DNA of 64,000 nucleotides, taken from assembly GCF_019654915.1 (NCBI RefSeq), contig NZ_BPET01000002.1, forward strand, positions 80,368 through 144,367, read 5' to 3'. The position numbers and the translations under genes were made by a program. The notes under the pieces are model-generated. The model saw only the letters and a list, made by a program, of their open reading frames with translations, was not told where the DNA came from and made no database searches. This document shows positions 17,678 to 26,000 of this stretch, piece after piece. This DNA is from Shewanella sp. MBTL60-007. GTDB lineage: Bacteria; Pseudomonadota; Gammaproteobacteria; Enterobacterales; Shewanellaceae. The first letter of the stretch is position 1; each line of letters opens with the position of its first letter.

Positions 17678-18355
17678 ATGAACGGGCTAGTCAAATACAA
17701 ACACAACGAAAAATTCAGTCAATTGAGCAAACCTCTCGAATGTGATGGGGGAAGAGTCCTAATTGAACGATTAATACATTTATTTGAAGTAAGAAATAGA
17801 GTTGAATTAGCTGAACTCCTTGGTGTAACTCCCGGCACTATCTCTACCTGGACAACAAGAAAAACAACTCCTCATGAATTACTGATAAGAATTCATTTAC
17901 TAACTGGCTGGCCGATGGAATATCTTTGTTTTGGTACAGGAAAGCAAAGCCCAGTAGAACCTATATCTAAAGATGAACTAACCAATAGCATTGCAGAACC
18001 TACGCTTGCTTATAACCGCGGAGTTTTACAAGTTTATTGCATAAAGAATGGCGGACTTGACCCTTACGAAAAATTTGAAGCAACTAATAACATCATCGAA
18101 CACTTCAAAATTAAAGGTAATGATCACGACCTAGTAATTAAAGACACTGATAATTTGCTATTTATCAATTCAGAAGAAAATGAAGCTGTATCAGGAAAGT
18201 ATTTATTTGCTACTAATAACCGCTATCAACTTGGAGAATTAAAACTCCTACCCGATGGCAATACCTATCTAGTAGAGGGTGATGACAAATACCCAATCAA
18301 TCCAGAAATAACCAAGATCCGCGGCAAAGTGGTATCTGAATTAAAAACCGTTTAA
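17678..18355 (+). CDS. Phage CI-type repressor
   Basis: I place the start at ATG 17678 (MNGLVKYKHNEKFSQLSKPL), giving 225 residues, because the upstream extension runs through the operator region. An N-terminal HTH of the Phage_CI_repr type is clear: LIHLFEVRNRVELAELLGVT and PGTISTWTTRKTTPHELLIR. The C-terminal half (KDTDNLLFINSEENEAVSGK, then YLFATNNRY) resembles an S24/LexA dimerisation domain. I cannot identify a certain Ser-Lys dyad or Ala-Gly cleavage site. It keeps the early operon silent in the lysogen. Confidence 0.85.
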   Translation: MNGLVKYKHNEKFSQLSKPLECDGGRVLIERLIHLFEVRNRVELAELLGVTPGTISTWTTRKTTPHELLIRIHLLTGWPMEYLCFGTGKQSPVEPISKDELTNSIAEPTLAYNRGVLQVYCIKNGGLDPYEKFEATNNIIEHFKIKGNDHDLVIKDTDNLLFINSEENEAVSGKYLFATNNRYQLGELKLLPDGNTYLVEGDDKYPINPEITKIRGKVVSELKTV

Positions 18356-18371
18356 TAAGGAAGTTGTAGTA

Positions 18372-19172
18372 ATGGTTAACTTGAATTTGTTAAGTGATGA
18401 ACGCTATCTAGATATGTGCAAAAAAGTTGCCGATGATAGCAACTGTGCAATCGCGTTAAAAAACAAAGCGCTCCCTACACTAAAAACAGCTCTAAACAAT
18501 GAAGAAACTATACTTGCCTTTAGCTTTGGTTATGTAGATGGCTCGCCAATCAATAGCCTAATAATTCTAACTGACGCCCGAATACTATTTCTAAAGAAAG
18601 GTTTTTTGGGTGGGGTAAAAAGGTTTGAAATCAAGCTTGCCGATATTAGTCACCACAACGTAACCAAAGGTTTTCTAACTTATAAAATTGTGATTGTCTT
18701 ACGGAACGCTAAAGAATTATCAGGCCAGCTAGACTCATCTTCCGCGCAGTTTTTTGATAGTACTCTTCTTGGCGCATATAAGAACTCTAGTAACTCTAAC
18801 CATGAAACAAAGCATAAGCATGTATTCGAAAAGAAAAGTCGGATGGAAAATTTTGAAAAAGATTTGAACACCATTTGGGAGGGAGTATCAAGTGAAGTGT
18901 CATTCACTTATGAAAAGTGGAATAACGAACTTAAAAAGGAAGAAAAGAGTAGAAGAAGCATAAAGCCAACCACAATCTACTTAAACGAGGATAACGAATT
19001 TTATATTCGTGGCATTTGTAGCTCTAGTAATGAATCGCGAACTTTTAAACAATCCCGTATATCAACCATGATGCAGACCAATTCTAAACGTTATTACTTT
19101 GGTGACTGGTGTAGTGATGTTTTGAAAATCAATCTAGATCAGTTAGCCCCTAATGCAAGATGGCGTATATAA
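18372..19172 (+). CDS. PH-domain protein with WYL-like tail, prophage cargo (moron)
   Basis: This 266-residue protein sits between repressor and integrase, a common place for lysogenic cargo. Residues 45-125 resemble bacterial PH domains of the YokE/bPH type: ILTDARILFLKKGFLGGVKR, then IKLADISHHNVTKGFLTY. The C-terminal part TIYLNEDNEFYIRGICSSSN with RTFKQSRI recalls a WYL ligand-binding strand pattern. It is expressed in the direction of the repressor, so probably in the lysogen. A role in host protection or exclusion is plausible but unproven. Confidence 0.7.
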   Translation: MVNLNLLSDERYLDMCKKVADDSNCAIALKNKALPTLKTALNNEETILAFSFGYVDGSPINSLIILTDARILFLKKGFLGGVKRFEIKLADISHHNVTKGFLTYKIVIVLRNAKELSGQLDSSSAQFFDSTLLGAYKNSSNSNHETKHKHVFEKKSRMENFEKDLNTIWEGVSSEVSFTYEKWNNELKKEEKSRRSIKPTTIYLNEDNEFYIRGICSSSNESRTFKQSRISTMMQTNSKRYYFGDWCSDVLKINLDQLAPNARWRI

Positions 19173-19177
19173 ATTAA

Positions 19178-20203
19178 ATGTCGATTAGAAACACAAAAGA
19201 TGGCAGTAATAAACCTTGGAAACTCGACATGCGTGTCGATGGCAGGGAAAGTAAACGCATAAGAAAAACCTTTGCCACAAAAGGTGAAGCTGCCGCTTAT
19301 GAGACTTATGTTTTAAATAAGGTTGAAGCTAAACCTTGGCTTGGTGAGAAAGTAGATAACCGCCGCCTTTCGGAGTTAATAACCCGATGGCATGATCTGC
19401 ATGGCCGTCAATTAGCACAGCCAACACAGCGCATGGCTAAATTAAAAATGATTTGCGATGCAATGGGCGACCCAGTAGCAAACAGAATTACCGTGAATGA
19501 TTTTGCCAATTATCGCCAGATGCGACTTGATGGTGAAATTGAAGACGCACAAGGTAATAAGACTAAGGTAAAACCCAACACGGTAAACCATGAACATGCT
19601 TATCTTAATACTGTTTTCACTACGCTTAAAAAGTTAGGTGAATGGTCGCTGCCTAATCCACTGGATGGTATTGAACAATTCAAGATAGAAGATACCGAAT
19701 TAGCATTTCTTTACCTTGAAGAAATCCCAATAGTATTGAGTGAATGTGACAACGCCAAATATGAACACCTTAAAACCATCGTGCTAATTTGTTTAGCAAC
19801 AGGTTGTCGCTGGTCAGAGGCCGAGGGATTGCGCGGCAGTCAAATTGCGCACAATCGAATTACCTTTGTAAAAACTAAAGGCAAGAAAAATCGCACCGTG
19901 CCCATCGCCCAAGAACTGGCTGATATACTGCCCCGCGTTCGTGGGCCATTATTCAGACCATGCCGAAAATCATTCGAGCAAGCGATAAAAAGAACCGGCT
20001 TACAATTTCCAGACCGACAAATGACGCATATCTTACGCCATACATTCGCCAGCCATTTTATGATGAACGGCGGCAATATTTTGGTACTAAGGCAAATACT
20101 CGGCCACTCAGATATTAAAGACACAATGCGCTATGCTCACTTCGCACCAGATCACTTAGATGATGCAATTACGAAGAACCCAGTAGCGAACCTATTAAAA
20201 TAA
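19178..20203 (+). CDS. Tyrosine integrase 1 (P2/HP1 family), ssrA-targeting
   Basis: The 341-residue recombinase has all catalytic residues: Arg in TGCRWSEAEGL, Lys in KTKGKKNRTVP, HxxR in THILRHTFASHF, His in LGHSDIKDTM, and the nucleophile Tyr in RYAHF. The N-terminus RKTFATKGEAAAYETYVL is an AP2-like arm-binding domain. It ends 113 bases before the ssrA 3' copy at 20316. It is roughly 80 percent identical by eye to integrase 2 at 22954, so both likely use the same site. Confidence 0.95.
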   Translation: MSIRNTKDGSNKPWKLDMRVDGRESKRIRKTFATKGEAAAYETYVLNKVEAKPWLGEKVDNRRLSELITRWHDLHGRQLAQPTQRMAKLKMICDAMGDPVANRITVNDFANYRQMRLDGEIEDAQGNKTKVKPNTVNHEHAYLNTVFTTLKKLGEWSLPNPLDGIEQFKIEDTELAFLYLEEIPIVLSECDNAKYEHLKTIVLICLATGCRWSEAEGLRGSQIAHNRITFVKTKGKKNRTVPIAQELADILPRVRGPLFRPCRKSFEQAIKRTGLQFPDRQMTHILRHTFASHFMMNGGNILVLRQILGHSDIKDTMRYAHFAPDHLDDAITKNPVANLLK

Positions 20204-20223
20204 ATTGCCCACAAATTGCCCAC
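20203..20223 (+). repeat. Direct repeat after integrase, candidate arm-type sites
   Basis: AATTGCCCAC occurs twice, at 20203-20212 and 20214-20223, starting at the integrase stop. Short direct repeats beside an att core are typical of integrase arm-type binding sites, which is the likely meaning here. Confidence 0.5.
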
Positions 20224-20315
20224 ACAGCCTGTCGTCGTGCGTTTAATACCGTCTACTATTGGCAGTTAAAACAATGATTAACCTATAAACCCCACTAGAT
20301 TCAACCTATCGAAAA

Positions 20316-20436
20316 GGATGTAGGCTTTTTGGACGCGGGTTCGAGCCCCGCCGCCTCCACCAACACTGAGGTTAGTAATAACCTTCAAAGGCCGCTAAAT
20401 CCTAACCAGGTGGATTTAGCGGCTTTTTTGTATCTG
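20316..20436 (+). repeat. attachment site: displaced 3' end of ssrA (tmRNA) plus terminator, copy 1
   Basis: Bases 20316-20362 read as the 3' end of tmRNA: GATGTAGGC, the T-arm GCGGGTTCGAGCCCCGC, and a tail ending CTCCACCA. The ssrA terminator follows. The 5' part of tmRNA is absent, so this is the fragment displaced when an element integrated into the 3' end of ssrA. The last 80 bases are nearly identical to those at 25785-25864, with one difference. Confidence 0.9.
20391..20429 (+). terminator. ssrA terminator, copy 1
   Basis: GCCGCTAAATCC pairs perfectly with GGATTTAGCGGC across a 9-base loop and is followed by six T. It is the intrinsic terminator carried with the ssrA 3' end. Confidence 0.9.
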
Positions 20437-20674
20437 TACCTTTCTATCTACAGTCCCTTACCTTCTCTTTACTCTCATTCATCAACATATTAGTTCTACA
20501 GTCAAACAGCCCTAGCTAAGACTCTTTAACTTTCACCAACTAAAGGTTGCACTAAATCAAAGAATCGTTATATTTCTTAATGGTTTAATACATTGTTATG
20601 GATGACAATATCTACCTTAAATTCAGTTAAGCGCATATACCACATCAAGCATTGAAAAAATTAAGGGACTAATT

Positions 20675-21865
20675 ATGAAAGCATTTGAGATTTGTTTTAC
20701 TGGATTCACCGCTGGTGAGCGAAACGAACTAGAAACAATAGGTGAATCAATCGGCCTTTCGGTCAAAAAAAGTGTAACCAAAAACCTCCACATTTTGTGT
20801 GTTGGTGAAAATGCCGGCCCCAGTAAAGTAGATAAAGCTCGCGAAGCCGGCTCGGTAGTTATCAACAAATCTCAATTTGTGCATTTTGCTGATACAGGTG
20901 AGCTTCCACAAAGTACAGTTGAACAAATACTTACTCTAGTTGAATCCCGAACCCCAATAAAACCAAGGCAACAAAGACCTAATGATGTCTTTTTAAACAA
21001 AGATGCCCAACCATACGGCCGCTGTAATCAAGTTGCTAATATCGAAAAAGCGATTGCTTCACTACATGGCATTTTGTTAGGGATCACTGCCGATAGCAAA
21101 CTTAAGCCAGCCGAACATGCCTTCCTCGATTTGTGGTTAAAAACCCATGAAGATATCTCAATTGACCCCGATCTTATTGATATCGTCGATGTACTCAACG
21201 ATGTGTTAGAGGACGGTATTATTGATGAAGATGAATATGATGATTTGTTCTGTTTAATAAATGATGTGAATGATGTTCGCGGCTTCAATGAACCAAATAG
21301 CCATAACCTGATAAACCAACTGCTTGGCCTACTTCAGGGGATTTCAGCAGATAACGAAATCAATGAAAGAGAAATTGATGCACTCCAGATCTGGTTAGAT
21401 GAAAATCAACAAATTTTAGATAAGTGGCCTGCAAGTGTTGTTGCATCAAAACTATGTGAAATTTTTGAAGATGGCATTATCACCGAAGACGAAAAGAAAG
21501 ACCTGTTGCTAACAGTGCAGAAAGTCACTGGTAATCGTTTCTGTGAAACAGGTGATGTAACAGATAACACCACCGAGTGCTTTGACGATATAAGCGAGAT
21601 CCCGCACGACAATATTGGTTTTTGTTTCACTGGAAAGTTTAAATTTGGAAGCCGTAAAGCTGTTGAGGCTAAAGCTCAAACCCTTGGTGCTATGACAAGC
21701 AAAGATGTTTTGCTCTCTACTCAGTTTGTAGTGATTGGCACCCTAGCGAGCCGAGATTGGAAATACCTAAGTCATGGCCGAAAAATTGAAAAAGCTATGT
21801 CACTGAAAGAAAAGGGGCATGAAATTTATGTCATATCTGAAGAACAGTGGTTAATGGCTATTTAA
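20675..21865 (+). CDS. BRCT-TerB-TerB-BRCT domain protein, unknown function
   Basis: This 396-residue protein begins with a BRCT-like domain (FEICFTGFTAGERNELETIG, residues 1-75) and ends with another (IGFCFTGKFKFGSRKAVEAK, about 310-396). The second resembles the BRCT end of DNA ligase A. Between them are two related acidic helical repeats of about 90 residues with LHGILLGITADSKLKPAEHA and LLGLLQGISADNEINEREID, in the style of TerB-like or EF-hand-like folds. BRCT domains bind DNA ends or phosphoproteins. The architecture suggests sensing of DNA or metal, possibly in phage defence. It opens the element's operon. Confidence 0.8.
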   Translation: MKAFEICFTGFTAGERNELETIGESIGLSVKKSVTKNLHILCVGENAGPSKVDKAREAGSVVINKSQFVHFADTGELPQSTVEQILTLVESRTPIKPRQQRPNDVFLNKDAQPYGRCNQVANIEKAIASLHGILLGITADSKLKPAEHAFLDLWLKTHEDISIDPDLIDIVDVLNDVLEDGIIDEDEYDDLFCLINDVNDVRGFNEPNSHNLINQLLGLLQGISADNEINEREIDALQIWLDENQQILDKWPASVVASKLCEIFEDGIITEDEKKDLLLTVQKVTGNRFCETGDVTDNTTECFDDISEIPHDNIGFCFTGKFKFGSRKAVEAKAQTLGAMTSKDVLLSTQFVVIGTLASRDWKYLSHGRKIEKAMSLKEKGHEIYVISEEQWLMAI

Positions 21866-21893
21866 TTAATAAAAAGTTGAGTAGGAATAAAGC

Positions 21894-22514
21894 ATGTCAG
21901 CAGATATGTCAGTCGCGGTCATCGGTGCAGTAGCGGTAATAATAGCCTCTATTATAGGTCTGATTGTTGCAGTTACTACAGCCGTTATAGCAAAAGAACA
22001 AAAAGTATCAGAGTTTAGACAAGCTTGGATTAATGATTTTAGAGAAGATACTGCTGCTTTTATTACTGCAGTTTGCGATTGTATGCATGCTCTGGAAGGA
22101 ATTGCCGTCAATAAGAAATTCAAAAAAGATATCATGTCATTACAGGTTGATTACAACAGCTCTTATAAAGAGGCTGAATTAAGAGCCATGATGTTGCAAC
22201 TTCGACTTAACCCCAGCAAAGACAAGCAGTGTATTAACTATATTGACGAGTTGAAGCGAATGTTGGACTCTGTTACTACAGATAGTTCTAATGTTAAGTA
22301 TTCAGTCGCTATTAATGAAATAAAGGTATTCAACACTATCTTTAAGGATGAAGTTCATTCAATTTTAAAAAATGAATGGGAGATCGTTAAACAAGGGGAA
22401 AAGCGGTTTCTAAGATTTACGAATTTAGGTAAGTTTTTAGCGTCTACATTAATGGTAGCTATTTATGTTTTATTCGTAATAGCGCTAGTAAAATCACCTG
22501 TCCTTTCTTTTTAA
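21894..22514 (+). CDS. Two-TM membrane protein with central helical domain
   Basis: The 206-residue product has a strongly hydrophobic segment at residues 7-32 (VIGAVAVIIASIIGLIVAVT) and another at the C-terminus (LASTLMVAIYVLFVIALV). A soluble helical domain of about 150 residues lies between, starting KEQKVSEFRQAWINDFRED. This layout is frequent among uncharacterised proteins of defence islands. It lies 28 bases after the BRCT protein, so the two are likely co-transcribed. Function unknown. Confidence 0.7.
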   Translation: MSADMSVAVIGAVAVIIASIIGLIVAVTTAVIAKEQKVSEFRQAWINDFREDTAAFITAVCDCMHALEGIAVNKKFKKDIMSLQVDYNSSYKEAELRAMMLQLRLNPSKDKQCINYIDELKRMLDSVTTDSSNVKYSVAINEIKVFNTIFKDEVHSILKNEWEIVKQGEKRFLRFTNLGKFLASTLMVAIYVLFVIALVKSPVLSF

Positions 22515-22538
22515 AAGACATCACTAAAGAGTAGTAGC

Positions 22539-22964
22539 ATGGATAGCATCATCGAAAAATTTTACGATCCCACATTTTGGTTTCAAGGTTTATTCTTCCC
22601 GTTTGTCGTATACCTCATTGCCAAGCTCTTCAAACTGCTCCCCACTTTTTTACGGGGAGTGAGTCGAAAGTTTCGAAAGAATGAATTAGCTAAACTCAAA
22701 ACCTTACGGCGTAATCCTTATGCTATTCAATTTCATATAGCAAAAGAGCGCAGCTACTTCCTACTTTTTATCATGACAGGCTTTTTCTATTTAGTGTTAA
22801 CTATAACCACGGGCATAGCGACACTCCTCACAACAAATACTCTGGCTTTTTTTGTTACTACAAGTCCACTTTATTGTATTGAGCTTATCTGGCTGATTCA
22901 GAGCTCTCTTGTTCAAAAGTTAATTATTTCAGCTAACAAAATACGGCCAAAATATGCCTATTAG
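22539..22964 (+). CDS. Small membrane protein, unknown function
   Basis: The 141-residue protein has an N-terminal hydrophobic stretch (FWFQGLFFPFVVYLIAKLF), then a basic loop (RKFRKNELAKLKTLRRNPYA). A pair of C-terminal membrane helices follows around residues 75-130. It starts 24 bases after its neighbour, and its last 11 bases overlap the start of integrase 2. This joins cargo and integrase in one transcript. Function unknown. Confidence 0.65.
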   Translation: MDSIIEKFYDPTFWFQGLFFPFVVYLIAKLFKLLPTFLRGVSRKFRKNELAKLKTLRRNPYAIQFHIAKERSYFLLFIMTGFFYLVLTITTGIATLLTTNTLAFFVTTSPLYCIELIWLIQSSLVQKLIISANKIRPKYAY

Positions 22965-23985
22965 TAACCTAAAAGACAGCAGCGATAAACCTTGGCTATG
23001 TGAGTGCTACCCTAATGGCCGCGAGGGTAAACGCGTACGTAAAAAATTTGCTACTCGCGGTGAAGCGGCAGCATTTGAATTATTCACCATGAAAAAGGTC
23101 GATGATAAACCTTGGCTGGGTGAAAAGGTCGATAATCGCAGGTTATCTGAGTTAATTAAACGCTGGCACGAACTCCATGGCCAGCAACTAACTCACCCAG
23201 AGCAACGACTACGAAAACTTGATTTGATATGTAATGGCATGGGCGACCCAATTGCCAGCAAAATCACCGTTAATGACTTTGCTAATTATCGACAAATGCG
23301 TCTCGATGGTGAGATTGAAGATGCTCAAGGTAAGAGGAACAAGGTTAAGCCCAACACCATTAACCATGAACATGCTTACCTCAATGCGGTTTTCTCTGAG
23401 TTAAAGAAGTTAGGCGAGTGGAAGTTACCTAACCCGCTTGATGGGATATCTCAATTTAAAATTGAAGACACCGAACTGGCGTTCCTCTACCCAGAAGAGA
23501 TCCCTATTGTTCTAACCGAATGTGCTAACGCTGAATACGAACACCTCACCACTATTGTGCTGATATGTTTAGCCACAGGTTGCCGTTGGTCAGAGGCCGA
23601 AGGTTTGCGCGGCAGTCAAATAGCCCACAACCGCATCACCTTTGTAAAAACCAAAGGTAAAAAGAATCGAACAGTGCCAATAGCGAAAGAACTGGCCGAC
23701 AAGATACCGCGTGCAAGAGGCCCACTATTTAGGCCTTGCCGAAAATCATTTGAACGTGCTATTAAACGCACCAAGTTGAACTTCCCAAACAGACAGATGA
23801 CCCACATTTTACGCCACACATTTGCCAGCCACTTTATGATGAACGGCGGCAATATTCTGGTACTAAAACAGATACTCGGCCACTCCGATATCAAAGACAC
23901 CATGCGCTACGCCCACTTCGCCCCCGATCACCTGGACGACGCAATCACCAAAAACCCAATCTCATTAATTCTTCAAAAAATATAG
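22954..23985 (+). CDS. Tyrosine integrase 2, paralogue of integrase 1
   Basis: The 343-residue recombinase carries the same catalytic set as integrase 1: Arg in TGCRWSEAEGL, HILRHTFASHF, LGHSDIKDTMRYAHF. The two are about 80 percent identical by eye, with divergence concentrated in the first 50 residues, the arm-binding part. It starts inside the membrane protein gene upstream. Unlike integrase 1 it lies 1.75 kb from the nearest downstream att copy, with cargo genes in between, so the att arrangement may have been rearranged or extended. Confidence 0.95.
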   Translation: MPISNLKDSSDKPWLCECYPNGREGKRVRKKFATRGEAAAFELFTMKKVDDKPWLGEKVDNRRLSELIKRWHELHGQQLTHPEQRLRKLDLICNGMGDPIASKITVNDFANYRQMRLDGEIEDAQGKRNKVKPNTINHEHAYLNAVFSELKKLGEWKLPNPLDGISQFKIEDTELAFLYPEEIPIVLTECANAEYEHLTTIVLICLATGCRWSEAEGLRGSQIAHNRITFVKTKGKKNRTVPIAKELADKIPRARGPLFRPCRKSFERAIKRTKLNFPNRQMTHILRHTFASHFMMNGGNILVLKQILGHSDIKDTMRYAHFAPDHLDDAITKNPISLILQKI

Positions 23986-23988
23986 CCT

Positions 23989-24435
23989 ATGAATATTCAA
24001 AAAATGTGCGGCGTATTAGTACTTATTAGTTGGACAATTTTTCTTTTCATACTCCAACTACCTGAAGCAAAAAGTGATATATCGTACTCTTATTTAATGT
24101 ATGCAGTCTTTCCTGCGTGCGCTTTAGCCTCTTATTTATATATACTCGCAGGGCATATCGAAGTATTAAATAAATATGGAGGAGAACATAACCCTAGATC
24201 TTGGGGATATCATTGTTTTACCGGTGGTATTTGTATCTGTAGCTTAGTGATTATGGGCGTTCTCGGTTACTTAATCAGTTTACGAGTTGACAATGAAACC
24301 GCCATCATTGGTATGACTTTGTTTGTACTTATTATTTTTGTTTCAGAAAAAGTCGACGCTCAATTAACTAAGGATCTCAATAGCGTTGTGGACAGTTTAG
24401 AAACGACTATCGCATCTAAAGAAAAATCAGAATAA
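23989..24435 (+). CDS. Four-TM small membrane protein
   Basis: The start lies three bases after the integrase 2 stop. The 148-residue product has hydrophobic segments at about residues 5-25, 34-55, 72-94 and 103-120 and a short soluble C-terminus. No family is recognised. Its close spacing shows co-transcription with the integrase, and it may be cargo. Confidence 0.65.
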   Translation: MNIQKMCGVLVLISWTIFLFILQLPEAKSDISYSYLMYAVFPACALASYLYILAGHIEVLNKYGGEHNPRSWGYHCFTGGICICSLVIMGVLGYLISLRVDNETAIIGMTLFVLIIFVSEKVDAQLTKDLNSVVDSLETTIASKEKSE

Positions 24436-24518
24436 ACACATACATTGCGTCAATTCCACACGTGATCACCACTATGGCGCAATCACCGAAAAACCAATAG
24501 CAGGACTACCAAGTAAAA

Positions 24519-25217
24519 ATGAGTGAACTCTTCAAACTTGCAAACATTATTGCCACCCCACTAGTGATTATTGTTCTTCCCGTATTAATGTTTTTGTATA
24601 AATATCGGCATTCTGATAACAAAAACATCCATTTTATCAAGTACTCCTGTACCTTTGATGCCACTCATGGCTTAGCTAGGCAACCACTATTTTGGGTAGC
24701 AATCGTCTATCCAATAGGATTGTTCTTTTTTACAGGGTCGTACGCTTGGGCTGGTACTAACTTTGATATATCTGCGACAGGGTTTAACCAGTTTATCGAA
24801 ATAAGTAAGCTACCTCTTGGTTTGCTTGCACTATCACTCCCCCTAGCAGTGTTAACTGCTAGGCTTCACGGTACAAAGCAGACCGCAATGCAAATAGCAA
24901 AAGCTAACGAACAAATAGCCAACACAGAAAAGCAGATTTTAGAAACTCAGCAGAAAAATAGAACTGACTTGTACCTAGCTCACTATAAACACCTTTCTGA
25001 GCACATTATTGAAATTGAAAAAAAGTGGGAAAATGCTAGTAACCAAACTGTTCTAATGCCAGGAAAATCTCTAACGATAGATAAAAAACGATGCCACAGA
25101 TATCTATACCCAAGTTCATCGCTCATTAATGGGACAGGAAATATTTCATATCGGAGTTTCGATTATGCTGTTATGACCTTAGTATCTATACTGGATAAAG
25201 CGATCTACTTACTCTAG
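24519..25217 (+). CDS. N-terminal part of a membrane/coiled-coil protein cut by an in-frame amber codon
   Basis: The 232-residue product has an N-terminal membrane helix (IIATPLVIIVLPVLMFLY) and a pair of helices around residues 60-115. A coiled coil follows (QIAKANEQIANTEKQILETQ), then a soluble part with DLYLAHYKHLSEHIIEIEKK. It ends at TAG 25215-25217. The same frame continues open without another stop into the next gene up to 25664, so the two pieces most likely were one gene of 381 codons. The upstream spacer of 83 bases suggests its own promoter. Confidence 0.65.
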   Translation: MSELFKLANIIATPLVIIVLPVLMFLYKYRHSDNKNIHFIKYSCTFDATHGLARQPLFWVAIVYPIGLFFFTGSYAWAGTNFDISATGFNQFIEISKLPLGLLALSLPLAVLTARLHGTKQTAMQIAKANEQIANTEKQILETQQKNRTDLYLAHYKHLSEHIIEIEKKWENASNQTVLMPGKSLTIDKKRCHRYLYPSSSLINGTGNISYRSFDYAVMTLVSILDKAIYLL

Positions 25218-25256
25218 ACTAAATGCTATAACAAGAAAGACTTTAGAGATTTTTTT

Positions 25257-25664
25257 GTGAATTCATCGACACTTTTAGACAATATGTTCAATTCATTATT
25301 TTTTAACGAATCAGTTGAAAGTATATTATATCGCAGAGGAACATTTCCTTTAGAAAATAATGAAGTTTGTTATTTCTCTACAATCGAAGAAGTCCTTTCA
25401 GTTAGTTCTTTTCTTGAAAAATCCCTACATGAAGTTTACAGTTTTGACACTGATTACGAACAAAAAATGAACGAAGAATTCAAGTGTAAAATGACTTTAC
25501 TTTCAAATCTAATGTTTGATGATGCTATTAGACAAATTGAACTATATCTAAATCAAGAGATCCATTTATTTTCAAAAAACCCTCCTGACTGGAGTGATTT
25601 AAGTAACGCCTTTAAGCAACAGGATAATGGCGACAAAATGGCGGCAACCATTTCGAAAGGCTAA
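25257..25664 (+). CDS. C-terminal continuation of the amber-interrupted gene
   Basis: This frame is in register with the gene ending at 25217. The codons between (TKCYNKKDFRDFF) contain no stop, and the only conventional start is a GTG at 25257 without a convincing ribosome site. The 135-residue product is soluble and acidic. It is best read as the C-terminal domain of the upstream protein after a nonsense mutation. Read-through or independent initiation cannot be excluded. Confidence 0.5.
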   Translation: MNSSTLLDNMFNSLFFNESVESILYRRGTFPLENNEVCYFSTIEEVLSVSSFLEKSLHEVYSFDTDYEQKMNEEFKCKMTLLSNLMFDDAIRQIELYLNQEIHLFSKNPPDWSDLSNAFKQQDNGDKMAATISKG

Positions 25665-25737
25665 CACCCACTAACAGATACTTAAACGTAACCATTTGAA
25701 AATATGAAAATATCTAGTAAACATGGGCTATTAGATA

Positions 25738-25864
25738 GGATGTAGGCTTTTGGGCGCGGGTTCGAGCCCCGTCAGCACAACATCCCACCAACACTGAGGT
25801 TAGTAATAACCTTCAAAGGCCGCTAAATCCTAACTAGGTGGATTTAGCGGCTTTTTTGTATCTG
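25738..25864 (+). repeat. attachment site: decayed ssrA 3' end plus terminator, copy 2
   Basis: The copy repeats GATGTAGGC, the T-arm (GGGTTCGAGCCCCG) and the CCACCA end, but about eight extra bases (around CAGCACAACATC) interrupt the acceptor stem strand. The final 80 bases match copy 1 with one difference and include the terminator. Chromosomal genes follow, so this is the original right border of the ssrA locus or an old element end. Confidence 0.88.
25819..25857 (+). terminator. ssrA terminator, copy 2
   Basis: The same 12-bp stem as copy 1, GCCGCTAAATCC/GGATTTAGCGGC, with loop TAACTAGGT and six T. It will stop transcription leaving the second element. Confidence 0.9.
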
Positions 25865-25924
25865 CTATTCACACATCCCGTTAGTCAATTAACAAACACA
25901 AGTTTTCCACCTATATTTCAGGCA

Positions 25925-25948
25925 CAAAAAAACCTGCACTAGGCAGGT
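25925..25948 (-). terminator. Terminator of the YjdM gene
   Basis: ACCTGC/GCAGGT with a short loop is preceded on the plus strand by seven A, which is a T run after the hairpin on the minus strand. It lies 52 bases after the yjdM stop. Confidence 0.75.
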
Positions 25949-26000
25949 CTTTTCATATCAACTTATGTTTCAAAGCAGCTTATATTTCAAAGTGAATTGA

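Larger units (their letters stand above)
1..20362. mobile_element. P2-superfamily (HP1/K139-like) prophage, left end outside window
   Basis: The block contains, in recognisable P2/HP1-type order, tail sheath, GpS, GpR, GpL, terminase small subunit, capsid, scaffold, terminase ATPase, portal, Ogr, HUH replication protein, CII, Cox, CI and integrase. Its right end is a displaced ssrA 3' end 113 bases after the integrase stop. The tail tube, tape measure, fibre and lysis genes should lie left of position 1 together with the intact ssrA. No gene in the visible part is obviously destroyed, although the terminase small subunit has an odd start. Whether the phage is inducible cannot be judged from this part. 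Confidence 0.93.
20363..25790. mobile_element. Second integrative element in tandem at the ssrA site
   Basis: The 5.4-kb stretch lies between two ssrA 3' copies and carries its own integrase (22954-23985), paralogous to the prophage one. The other genes are a BRCT/TerB protein and four or five small membrane proteins. The composition is AT richer than the prophage. No structural, packaging or replication gene is seen. It may be a defence island, a reduced satellite, or a decayed element. The right-hand ssrA copy is damaged, which suggests that this element is the older insertion. Confidence 0.8.

Noticed and set aside
20316..20436. A complete tmRNA (ssrA) gene
   Set aside because: Only the 3' T-arm and acceptor strand are present. 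No 5' acceptor strand or tag-coding frame lies upstream, where phage integrase and att DNA are found.
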